Part shown: positions 15,357 through 21,803 of the stretch, piece by piece
Position numbering within the stretch: the stretch's first letter is position 1
How the letters are laid out: every line of letters starts with the position of its first letter
DNA from: a virus
DNA: 29,123 nucleotides
IMG/VR virus record: IMGVR_UViG_3300006875_000101
Span: 1 to 29,123 of that record
Strand: one strand, 5' to 3'
Notes under the pieces: model-generated
Seen by the model: only the letters and a program-made list of their open reading frames with translations
Database searches by the model: none
What the model was told of the DNA's origin: nothing
Program-made: the position numbers and the translations under genes

Positions 15357-15500
15357 TGGCCTCTGGTTATTCTCCTACCCAATTTGAACTTGCCCTGAGA
15401 CCGGGAATAAACACTGTTTGAAGAGTAAGTGCAACAGCCAGATGGGTCAGGGATCGTTTAACAAATTTGGGACAGAGAATCATGGTTTTAAAGCAACAAC

Positions 15501-15565
15501 ACTGGCCCCCGTGAATCAAAGATTCGTGTCCAGCAGGCTGGGCTTACATGCAAAGCAATGCCAGT
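15501..15565 (-). other. Cloverleaf-like palindrome set in an intergenic gap
   Basis: The 215-base gap 15357-15571 has no convincing gene. Within it, 65 bases contain a perfect 6-bp closing stem (ACTGGC 15501-15506 with GCCAGT 15560-15565) enclosing three hairpins: GAATC/GATTC (3-nt loop), CCAG/CTGG (4-nt loop) and GCTT/AAGC (7-nt loop). The arrangement recalls a tRNA-like four-way junction, but loop sizes, T-loop and anticodon arm do not fit a functional tRNA. It starts 6 bases past the stop of the 346-residue gene on minus. It might be a processing, stability or packaging element, or chance. Confidence 0.3.
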
Positions 15566-15571
15566 TTTATA

Positions 15572-16612
15572 TTAACGTTTTTGCGCGTTTGCTTTATCCA
15601 GAAGGGCCTGGAATAAAGCAGAGCTATCGCGACGACGCTGCTCGGCGGGAGTAATAAAAGAAACGCCGGCTTGATCTGGAGATCCAATCGCATTCATCGG
15701 TGTGATATATTCACCCTGCTCTCCGCCGACAGCTTTAAGCATTGCCGCCTCGGTCGTGGACATCGGTGAATACGCAATGTTTGATGCACTGCTCATGGCA
15801 ACATTAGGGTCAAAACTCATAGCAGCAAGAATCTCTTGGTCCGTCAATTGCTGATTAGGACGGAACTGACTCTGAATATTTTGAGTTGTTGTCAGAACAG
15901 TATTTGGGTCAAAGCTCATGACGCCTAATACTTGCTCATTACTTAAAGCAGAAGGAGTGCCTGGGCCAACGGCGCCTTGGATCGCTTCGTAGCCTGTAGA
16001 TCCGGGCTTGACATTGGCTGCCAAACCCCCATGTCTTGCGGCCCAAATACGCATGCCTTCATCACGAACAGCGTTCATTTCCTCCTGAGTCTTGGCAACT
16101 TTGCGTGCTGCTTCGTAACGCTGCAGTTCTGGGTTCTGTGCTGCCAGCTGTGCAACCCGTGACTTTTCAGTTTGGTACGCACGTTCAGCGGCTAAGTCAG
16201 TGTTTGAAGGCAAATCAGGAACTGCTGGAGGTTGTAATTGATCTTTCGAAAGAACGCTTCCGTATTGACCACCAACATTGCCAGGGGCGCGTTTATAAAT
16301 TAAATCCTGCCCACTTTGTGCGGGATACCAGGTTTGACCTCCTACATTAATGGGACCACTGCCAGCGGTCACTGGATTCCAACCTCCTTTGGCAACCAGT
16401 TGCTCTTGTCCTCGTTTAGCAGTTGCATAAAGAGTGGGAATAGCTCCAGCCCCAACACCAGTGAGAGCCTGGATTGCGCTTATGATTGGGTCGGCGGGAC
16501 GAGCACCGCTAATACCTTGACCTGAACGCAGACGATTTAAGACTGCTTGTTGATCACGTGCTCGTTGCCGAGCTGCAGAAGCACTAATAAATGCGCCCGG
16601 TTGTCCTGGCAT
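15572..16612 (-). CDS. Virion-associated protein with tandem MSFDPN repeat
   Basis: 346 residues from the ATG at 16612, chosen because a strong GGAGG lies 5 bases upstream; the longer frame from 16624 has none. The protein is alanine-, glutamine- and glycine-rich. Two imperfect repeats of ~25 residues (QVLGVMSFDPNTVL at about 224-248 and EILAAMSFDPNVAM at about 258-281) are spaced by ~34 residues. A helical region (AERAYQTEKSRVAQLAAQN) precedes them. Not recognised; its place directly upstream of the transglycosylase suggests an internal head or tail protein. Confidence 0.6.
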   Translation of the reverse strand: MPGQPGAFISASAARQRARDQQAVLNRLRSGQGISGARPADPIISAIQALTGVGAGAIPTLYATAKRGQEQLVAKGGWNPVTAGSGPINVGGQTWYPAQSGQDLIYKRAPGNVGGQYGSVLSKDQLQPPAVPDLPSNTDLAAERAYQTEKSRVAQLAAQNPELQRYEAARKVAKTQEEMNAVRDEGMRIWAARHGGLAANVKPGSTGYEAIQGAVGPGTPSALSNEQVLGVMSFDPNTVLTTTQNIQSQFRPNQQLTDQEILAAMSFDPNVAMSSASNIAYSPMSTTEAAMLKAVGGEQGEYITPMNAIGSPDQAGVSFITPAEQRRRDSSALFQALLDKANAQKR

Positions 16613-16664
16613 AATTACCTCCAAACCTCATGTAAATAAAGACGAGAACCAACTGCTTCTCTGA

Positions 16665-17180
16665 TTAAAGACATTCTAAATCAAGACATGCAAACTCTCT
16701 GTAAAAGAGCTTCTGGGCATCCAGGGCTGCTTTTTTAGCTTCTTCCTCTGTTTTAAAATTCCCGACTGTAATTCGTTTACCTTCAAGCGTTACCCTAACT
16801 CTATATAACCCTGTGTCTTTTCTTTGTGAATAACCTACAAAAATTTTATTATAGTTATTTTCGGCTCCTTTAGCTAAACGCAGATTTTCCCAACGATTAT
16901 CTTTTGGGTTTCTATTCTTGTGTTCAACTAATAAAACACCTGGATCCTCACCGGTCATAAGAAACCAAGCAATTCTGCTTACGTAGTAACTTTTCCCTTT
17001 ATGTTTTATAACCCATGTTTTTCTTCTCTCCGGACCTCCTAAAGAGCCGATTGGTTTGTTTAATTTTTGCTTATCCGCTTTGCATCGTGATTTAATTAGA
17101 ATTAAATCACCTGTATCCGGAAGATATCTGTAGTATTCTCTTAATTCTTTTAAGTCCGGTAACGGTGCCGGAGCAACCAT
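16665..17180 (-). CDS. HNH homing endonuclease with AP2 domain
   Basis: 171 residues from the ATG at 17180. Residues ~66-112 are an HNH_3 type nuclease (VSRIAWFLMTGEDPG then EHKNRNPKDNRWENLRLA, with catalytic-type His87 and conserved Asn residues). Residues ~114-163 form an AP2 DNA-binding domain (GLYRVRVTLEGKRITVG, EEEAKKAALDAQ). This HNH plus AP2 arrangement is typical of phage and plant-like homing endonucleases. A TTG-initiated extension to 17222 exists but would start upstream of the promoter described at 17202-17210. The gene is A+T richer than its neighbours and lies between two virion genes without intron signs: a freestanding mobile gene. Confidence 0.85.
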   Translation of the reverse strand: MVAPAPLPDLKELREYYRYLPDTGDLILIKSRCKADKQKLNKPIGSLGGPERRKTWVIKHKGKSYYVSRIAWFLMTGEDPGVLLVEHKNRNPKDNRWENLRLAKGAENNYNKIFVGYSQRKDTGLYRVRVTLEGKRITVGNFKTEEEAKKAALDAQKLFYREFACLDLECL

Positions 17181-17201
17181 GCTTTTAATACGTGTATCAA
17201 T

Positions 17202-17210
17202 ATTATAGCA
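17202..17210 (-). promoter_or_regulatory. Extended -10 promoter for the HNH/AP2 gene
   Basis: The minus strand reads TGCTATAAT here: a perfect TATAAT preceded by the TG of an extended -10 element. Transcription would begin about 15 bases before the ATG at 17180, giving a very short leader. No good -35 is seen, which extended -10 promoters can tolerate. It supports 17180 over the upstream TTG start. Confidence 0.5.
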
Positions 17211-17222
17211 TACACGGATCAA

Positions 17223-17684
17223 CTAACGCCATAACTCGTGAAGATATATCCTTGTTCCTACCGAAACGTCTGCAGGACCAGGTAATGCCTGGATGAATTC
17301 AGCGCCAGAGCGTTCGTAACGGTATCTGGCCTGGAACGGATCCTTGTAGTTAGGAACGTAAAGAATCCCAGCTAAACGGTTAGTTTCGTAGAGATAAATC
17401 TCATCCCAAACCTTTAATGCCTCTTTGGCATTGCTGGAACGAATCGTGCGATCAACGTCACCGAGGATGCTTTCGATTCGTGTAGAAGGTGTTGATGCAA
17501 CTTCTGTTTTCTTTTCAGCCGTATCACAACGACCAAGCTGGATAACAACCTTGTCGTAAAAGTATGAATCCGGAATGGTATTCATTGCTTCTTCCAAGCG
17601 AGCATAATCACCCGCCGGGACAGACACGGTAAAGTAGCCCAGGTGATACCTAACTCTACTTTTGTCAAAGTCAGATAACTGCAC
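17223..17684 (-). CDS. Virion or neck protein, unknown
   Basis: 153 residues beginning with GTG at 17684 (QLSDFDKSRVRYHLGYFTV), with AAAGG 5 bases upstream. It is a soluble alpha/beta protein with aromatic-rich ends (LHELWR) and a variable acidic-threonine middle. I remember similar N-termini in cyanophage late proteins without assigned function. The conserved length (~150) and position after the capsid and peptidase genes would fit a head-tail connector or head-completion protein, which is inference only. Confidence 0.55.
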   Translation of the reverse strand: MQLSDFDKSRVRYHLGYFTVSVPAGDYARLEEAMNTIPDSYFYDKVVIQLGRCDTAEKKTEVASTPSTRIESILGDVDRTIRSSNAKEALKVWDEIYLYETNRLAGILYVPNYKDPFQARYRYERSGAEFIQALPGPADVSVGTRIYLHELWR

Positions 17685-17706
17685 GTCTACCTTTCGTTAT
17701 AGTTTA

Positions 17707-17712
17707 ATTATA
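17707..17712 (-). promoter_or_regulatory. Possible -10 element upstream of the 153-residue gene
   Basis: The minus strand reads TATAAT, 22 bases upstream of the GTG start at 17684. The gap 17685-17723 is A+T rich. No convincing -35 at the right distance is visible, so this is a weak candidate. Confidence 0.3.
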
Positions 17713-17723
17713 AAGTAATCAAT

Positions 17724-18347
17724 TTAAACAAGTCCTGGCAGTGGAGCATTCATGTACTCCATGAGGAACTGCTGCGTCATGCTTGGTTTTGGAGTTAAAG
17801 CTTCTCCTAAAGTTTGTTCAAGAAGTGATTCTTGTAGTGTTTTTTGTTTTGGTTTAGTTAACTGCAGTAGAGATAACAAAGTTGATAAATCGTCAGTAGA
17901 CCCACTTTCTTGTTGTTGTTGTTGAGCAGAAGCAACTAAATCTGCGCCGGGCATGATGTCGCTAAGTTTACCTTCAGCCGTTTTATAACGACCGGTAGCA
18001 AGCCATTCAAGCTGTGGGTCAGTAATAGATTTTTTGCCCGCAAGCGCCAGGTGAACATGGGTGTTGTGACCTGGATCGCCAGGGCCCAATACTTCGTTGA
18101 ACAGGCCAAGCTGTTTGGCACGCCAGCGGAGTTCACCCGTCCGTTCCTTCCAGGACTTTGGTTTTCCTCCTTCGTATGCAGGCGCAATATCAGCTCGCCA
18201 ATCACGTACGTCAATGGCTTGACCAACTGGGTGATAACCAGTGGGGGAATGGCCGCCACCAACACCACCAAATTCAGGGTGTTCACCAATATCTAATCCA
18301 AAATTCTTTAGATATCTACCAATGTCCGCAATGGTTCTTTCGGCCAT
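17724..18347 (-). CDS. M15-like peptidoglycan endopeptidase, virion-associated
   Basis: 207 residues. Residues 33-50 (HSPTGYHPVGQAIDVRDW) carry the HxxGxAxD zinc motif of M15-type peptidases (His39, Asp46), and THVHLAL (96-102) supplies the second histidine pair (His97/His99). The fold would cleave the peptide cross-links of peptidoglycan. From about residue 140 the protein is glutamine-rich, then helical and proline-rich to the end, unlike cellular carboxypeptidases, suggesting a virion-anchoring tail. There is no signal peptide. With the transglycosylase nearby it forms a wall-digesting pair in the late module. A terminator just upstream separates it from the HhH gene. Confidence 0.75.
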   Translation of the reverse strand: MAERTIADIGRYLKNFGLDIGEHPEFGGVGGGHSPTGYHPVGQAIDVRDWRADIAPAYEGGKPKSWKERTGELRWRAKQLGLFNEVLGPGDPGHNTHVHLALAGKKSITDPQLEWLATGRYKTAEGKLSDIMPGADLVASAQQQQQESGSTDDLSTLLSLLQLTKPKQKTLQESLLEQTLGEALTPKPSMTQQFLMEYMNAPLPGLV

Positions 18348-18372
18348 TATCTTTTTCTTTTTATTTTAAAAC

Positions 18373-18398
18373 GAAAAAACCCCTGGTTTTCCAGGGGT
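18373..18398 (-). terminator. Intrinsic terminator after the HhH gene
   Basis: Perfect 8-bp G+C-rich stem (ACCCCTGG / CCAGGGGT) with an AAAA loop on minus, immediately followed by TTTTTT (plus-strand A-run 18374-18379). This is the clearest intrinsic terminator in the window. It acts leftwards, ending the capsid-side transcript before the M15-like peptidase gene. Confidence 0.9.
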
Positions 18399-18416
18399 CT
18401 ATTTGTGGTGAATAAG

Positions 18417-18827
18417 TCAAACCCTGATTAAGTCGGCTGCCAAGACGGCGTCCCAATCCACACGCTTAATTTGTTTCAATTGCTCAAGGCTATTAAACTT
18501 CTCACCCGATAAGGACATCTGAAGATCTTTAATCTCACGAGCTGTCTTGACCCCGATACCTTTGATATGATCAGCGATCATCTGTGGGGTAGCGGTGTTG
18601 ATATTTAAACGTGTTTCGGGTGGGAAGGTACGAGGCTCTTCCTTGGCTGCTTTATCTTTAACTTGAAGCGTAGCAACTTTTTTAGTTGCAACTTCATCAG
18701 GGGTTAATTCATTTTTATAAGCGGTATAAAGGCGACCGTCCTGATCTTCGACCATGAACCATTCGCCATTATCCCATTCGCTTACAACCTTGACGCGAGC
18801 GCCAGTTTTGCGGTGCTGATAAAGCAT
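18417..18827 (-). CDS. Helix-hairpin-helix (ComEA-like) protein
   Basis: 136 residues. The N-terminal ~50 residues look like a small SH3-type beta barrel (GARVKVVSEWDNGEWFMV, then DGRLYTAY), followed by a lysine-rich linker. The C-terminal half is a ComEA-type helix-hairpin-helix: LNINTATPQMIADHIKGIG (74-92), VKTAREI and a second hairpin (SLEQLKQIKRV). HhH motifs bind DNA backbone non-specifically. Its place between a capsid-associated gene and a terminator means it may be a late DNA-binding virion or packaging protein; function is inferred from the fold only. Confidence 0.7.
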   Translation of the reverse strand: MLYQHRKTGARVKVVSEWDNGEWFMVEDQDGRLYTAYKNELTPDEVATKKVATLQVKDKAAKEEPRTFPPETRLNINTATPQMIADHIKGIGVKTAREIKDLQMSLSGEKFNSLEQLKQIKRVDWDAVLAADLIRV

Positions 18828-18868
18828 AAGGACCAGATGTTTTAATTTCTGGTCCTAGTTTAACCTAA

Positions 18869-19675
18869 TCAGCTAACAGTGCGGCCGAGGATATACTCTT
18901 CGATATCTTCGTAGCCAGGAGCGTCATCAGGCTGGATGTAGCACACCTCAACCACTAAGTAACCCTTCAGGCCAGCGTTGTAATCGGCATCGGCCAGATA
19001 TACGCCACCAGAAACGCCGGTGTCGGTGTTAGTGCCACGGGCAAACACCTTGAAGGTGGTAGCAGCAGTCAGAGACTTATACACGCCAGAAGGACCAACG
19101 CCGGTAGCGCCGGTAGCCGTCAGGAAGGGCGTAGTGCTGAGGGCCTGAGCACCAGCGGCAAACACGATCTTGGCAGAGGCGTCACCAGAGGTGGTGGAGG
19201 TGAGGTTGGCCTGAGCGATAGGCTCGCCCACACCGGTCACAGCCACGGGGCCGCTGGAATCACGGCCGAAGGTAACGACGTTACCGGTAGCAGCGTAGAT
19301 ACCAGTAGCAACGCGACCGTCACCCCAGCCAGAAGCAACCGAGATCGCAGCGCGATACACAAAAGCAGGCTGGGTGGAGTTACCAGAGATCACCATGCCG
19401 GTGATGTCGGGGCGGGTGTCGTCCTGGCGGTAAGGCGAAGGAACGATCACATCCATGGTCTGGCCCTTGGTGGCGGCATCGCCAGAGGCCCAAGACACTG
19501 GAACGTAACCACGCTGTTGGAAGTAGCGGTAACCAGGGACAGCCAACACCGAAGTGGGGCCGCCCTTGGAGCTATCGTTAGTACCGTCTTGGGTATTATC
19601 GATGTTCTTGTACCAGCCGTTTAAGGCGTTGGTCCAGTTACCTGGATAGATCTTCTTAGAAGATAAGTAAGACAT
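18869..19675 (-). CDS. Capsid-associated structural protein (decoration candidate)
   Basis: 268 residues, immediately downstream of the major capsid gene. It starts MSYLSSKKIYPGNWTNALNG and is rich in beta-prone Gly/Thr/Ala segments (for example TGIYAATGNVVTFGRDS), ending with an acidic helix (DIEEYILGRTVS). Like the capsid gene it has markedly G+C-rich, biased codons, typical of abundant virion proteins. The position suggests a head decoration or second capsid protein. No sequence motif proves this. Confidence 0.65.
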   Translation of the reverse strand: MSYLSSKKIYPGNWTNALNGWYKNIDNTQDGTNDSSKGGPTSVLAVPGYRYFQQRGYVPVSWASGDAATKGQTMDVIVPSPYRQDDTRPDITGMVISGNSTQPAFVYRAAISVASGWGDGRVATGIYAATGNVVTFGRDSSGPVAVTGVGEPIAQANLTSTTSGDASAKIVFAAGAQALSTTPFLTATGATGVGPSGVYKSLTAATTFKVFARGTNTDTGVSGGVYLADADYNAGLKGYLVVEVCYIQPDDAPGYEDIEEYILGRTVS

Positions 19676-19708
19676 TTATTTCTCCGTTAAGTTGTACTTT
19701 ATTTCTTA

Positions 19709-21702
19709 TCAAATAGTGCCGTCATCGGAGACAAAGCTGAACGCGGTGGTCACAAAATCCTTATTCAGAATTTCAAAGCCAGCGTAAAGTTGCCAGATCA
19801 GGATGATGAAACGGCTGAAGTCATCGTTGTTGTTGATGAGCACCTGAGCATTCGGGCCACCAATGCCCACGCCGATTGCTTGAGGACCGAAGAAGTAACC
19901 TTGAGCAACTTCTTGACTGGAGAAGGTATTTGCACCATCGCTTGCGAAGGTTGCAGACACATTCTTGGTTGGGAAGTTGGTCGACTCGAAGAACTTCACA
20001 CCCTCAAACTGAACGCCAGTCGGCATCACGGGCTCACCAGCCAGGAAGTAACCCTGACCAGCTTGAGGACCCATGTAGAAGCTGGCGTTATTAGGCATCA
20101 TGGGATTACCCATGTACATGCCTTGGCCAGGATTGCCGCTGTAGCGTGCGATCTCACGGAAGTCTGGGTCACGACGCAGATGCATCATGAAAGTAGGATC
20201 GCAAATGCAGCGATACAGACCATCAGCGAAGGTCGGCACGTTGCGCTTACGCAGATCCTTAACAACGGTCAGCAGGTCGGTACGCACCTGGAACTGCTGC
20301 ACCTGAGCTGCATATTCAGCAGCGGTGTAAGCAATCGAACCGTTAGCAGCTTTGTTTTTGCCACCGGGGAAGTAGTAACCACCCTGGGTGCTGGAAGCTT
20401 CACCATTAGCTTCAGCTTTGGCAAGTTCGTCAATGAAGACGCGGTCGCGCCACCGGCGGTAGTCATCCAGCAGCGTCAGGCTACCGATGGACTGGTGGAA
20501 CATGTTAAGGTTGCCAGAGTCCAGCAGCAGGCGCTGAGCCGTGATCAAGGTCTCGCGGGCAATCTTGAAGGTGCTAGGCTGGGTCGGATCACCCGGATCT
20601 GCAGGGCCAGTGTATTCCTTAAGCACCACCAGGACTTTCTCCTTGGTGATGTTACGGCTGTTAGCGGTACCGATGGTCTGATCGGCAATACGCTCACGGC
20701 TGTCCTTTGTACCAGGGGTGCCCCAGAACTTATACCTATCCAACTGGACCGTTTGACCAGGCTGACGAGTAAAGTCGTGAACGACCACAGGCTCGACTGC
20801 CATTTCTGCGATGTACGCAGGGTGGGGACGGTAAAGTTCCGCACCCAAGATTTTTGGAAAATCGTTCTCCTGGTCTCTAGTTTCTTAGAGGGGTGGACTA
20901 TCTCTTCATCCCTGTGGGATGCCGGACGCTAAATCTGGTATTACGTAACAAGGTCGTGTTACAGCCAGTAGTCTCTGCACCTTCCAATCACGCTTGACTG
21001 GCTTGGCTCAGGATTACCCTCGTCTTTACGTTAGGGCTTCCCTGAATTCATCCGGTTTGCACTCATCGATTGCTCGGTGAGGTGACAACGTTGAGCGTTC
21101 AGTTGAGGCATGCTATCATCTGGAAACTTGTTTATGAACAACATGGATCCAAAACTTGTTCCCGGATTTGGTAATCTTTACTTAACAGAAGAAGGAAAAG
21201 CTTTTGAAAAACAACTTGATCCCGACAATCAAGAATATTTTTTAGAGATTCCTATCAGTTCAACCAGTGCTTATGACCGTATTTCAGTTCTTGTAAATGG
21301 GAAGAGGAGGCGTTTTCATCTTCATGTCTTGATGGCTGTTGCCTTTTTGGGATTAGATCTGCGTTCTCATGGAACCAGTAACTTTTCCCTTCAGGTGGAT
21401 CACAAGGATAATAACAAGAGAAATAATTGTCTTGATAATCTTGAGATCGTTACCAAACAAGAAAATTTAACAAGAGCCTGGAAGAGCGGTTGTTATATAA
21501 ACAATGGCTTTGCCAGTAAAGGGAAACCGAAAAAATCTTTGAGAAAGTTTTCTTCGGATGACGTGACTCAGATTAAAGCTTTAAAAGAAGCGGGTCTTTC
21601 TTATCGAAAGATTGCTGAAAAGTTTAACTGTAATCACGGAGCTATTTACCAAATCTTGAAGGGTCATACCTACCAGGATCTGAACTAGCTATCAATGAAC
21701 AC
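19709..21702 (-). CDS. Major capsid protein, split by a group I intron
   Basis: Proposed two-exon gene. Exon 1 is GTG TTC ATT (21694-21702), 10 bases after a strong GGAGG at 21712-21716. Exon 2 is 19709-20869. The joined product is 389 residues, MFI-ENDFPKILGAELYRP onward. The intron-less frame starts only at a TTG (20848) with no ribosome site, and upstream codons ENDFPKI continue in frame into the intron's 3' end. The protein looks like an HK97-type capsid protein by position (after portal and scaffold), its size and its strong codon bias; motifs include HDFTRQPGQTVQLDRY and RRDPDFREIARYSGNPGQGM. It forms the head shell. Unspliced mRNA would stop after five codons, so splicing is needed for expression. 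Confidence 0.85.
21091..21119 (+). promoter_or_regulatory. Sigma-70 promoter for the intron-borne HNH gene
   Basis: TTGAGC (21091-21096), a 17-base spacer, then TATCAT (21114-21119) preceded by TGC, giving an extended -10. The predicted start of transcription is near 21126, just before the ATG at 21134. It fires rightwards, opposite to the capsid gene that hosts the intron. It also shows that the ATG at 21110, inside the promoter, is not the start. Confidence 0.65.
21134..21688 (+). CDS. Intron-encoded HNH homing endonuclease (antisense to host gene)
   Basis: 184 residues from ATG at 21134, chosen because a promoter covers the upstream ATG at 21110 and GGA lies ~9 bases before. Residues ~45-111 are an HNH nuclease: a beta segment with RRRFHLHVLMAVAFLG, then VDHKDNNKRNNCLDNLEIV (88-106), with catalytic-type His90 and conserved Asn residues. 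Residues ~139-178 form a helix-turn-helix DNA-reading domain (SSDDVTQIKALKEAGLSYR, NHGAIYQILKG). It should cut capsid genes that lack the intron so that the intron is copied in. It sits inside the P1 loop of the intron, on the opposite strand, ending 5 bases before the 5' splice site. Confidence 0.88.
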   Translation: MNNMDPKLVPGFGNLYLTEEGKAFEKQLDPDNQEYFLEIPISSTSAYDRISVLVNGKRRRFHLHVLMAVAFLGLDLRSHGTSNFSLQVDHKDNNKRNNCLDNLEIVTKQENLTRAWKSGCYINNGFASKGKPKKSLRKFSSDDVTQIKALKEAGLSYRKIAEKFNCNHGAIYQILKGHTYQDLN

Positions 21703-21711
21703 TTTGGTTTA

Positions 21712-21716
21712 TCCTC
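21712..21716 (-). promoter_or_regulatory. Ribosome-binding site of the capsid gene
   Basis: The minus strand reads ACTGGAGGAT, a perfect GGAGG core, placed 10 bases before GTG at 21702. No ATG lies in range, and the intronless capsid reading frame has no such site, which is why the exon 1 start was placed here. Confidence 0.75.
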
Positions 21717-21742
21717 CAGTGTCAGTGTTTTTATCGGGTGAA

Positions 21743-21767
21743 AGATAAAGACACATGTGTCTTATCT
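21743..21767. promoter_or_regulatory. Inverted repeat in the capsid leader
   Basis: A 25-base near-palindrome, AGATAAAGACAC / GTGTCTTATCT with one bulged base, lies 41 bases upstream of exon 1. No U-run follows on minus. It may be an operator, an RNA-stability hairpin at the 5' end of the capsid message or a processing site. Confidence 0.4.
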
Positions 21768-21787
21768 AACAAAAATTTTAGCAGGTC

Positions 21788-21803
21788 GTAACTTAAAAGT
21801 TAC
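21788..21803. promoter_or_regulatory. Inverted repeat at the end of the Ala/Gly-rich gene
   Basis: GTAACTT / AAGTTAC, a perfect 7-bp repeat about a 2-base centre, overlaps the stop of the 210-residue gene on minus. The loop is too small for a strong hairpin and no tight U-run follows, so terminator function is doubtful. Confidence 0.3.

Larger units (their letters stand above)
20870..21693 (-). ncRNA. Group I intron (IA-like) in the capsid gene
   Basis: The minus strand folds as a textbook group I core. P1: exon end TTCATT with guide GATGAGTG (21060-21067). P3: CCGGATG (21049-21055) with CGTCCGG (20922-20928). P4: TTCAGG with CCTGA. P5: GCCCT/AGGGT. P6: CCAA/TTGG. P7: GACTA (20969-20973) with TAGTC (20896-20900), with the GGTGCAGAGACTA and AGATAGTCC signature strings. 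A P7.1/P7.2-type hairpin GTAACA/TGTTAC, P8 CATCCC/GGGATG and P9 CTCTA/TAGAG follow. The extra P7.1/P7.2 elements point to subgroup IA. The intron is 824 nt and self-splicing is expected with guanosine. Exact 3' splice site (after CCAG, 20870) is inferred from reading frame and terminal G. Confidence 0.9.

Noticed and set aside
15501-15565. A true tRNA gene at the cloverleaf-like palindromes
   Set aside because: The anticodon arm has a 4-base loop, the T-arm a 3-base loop and no TTCGA-type T-loop is present, so it cannot be an ordinary tRNA.
15418-15654. A 78-codon plus-strand frame in the gap before the transglycosylase gene
   Set aside because: No ribosome site, odd composition, overlaps the end of the 346-residue gene on the other strand and covers the palindrome set.
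20848-20848. TTG at 20848 as the capsid start codon
   Set aside because: No ribosome site precedes it, the seven codons upstream (ENDFPKI) continue the protein sense, and upstream of those lies the 3' end of a group I intron.
19790-20932. A 380-codon open frame on plus, opposite the capsid gene
   Set aside because: It mirrors the capsid coding strand; the strongly biased codons of the capsid gene leave the complementary frame free of stops. The product has no ribosome site and its composition is that of a shadow frame.
21110-21112. ATG at 21110 as the start of the intron-borne endonuclease
   Set aside because: It lies between the -35 and -10 elements of the predicted promoter, so it would not be on the transcript; the ATG at 21134 fits better.
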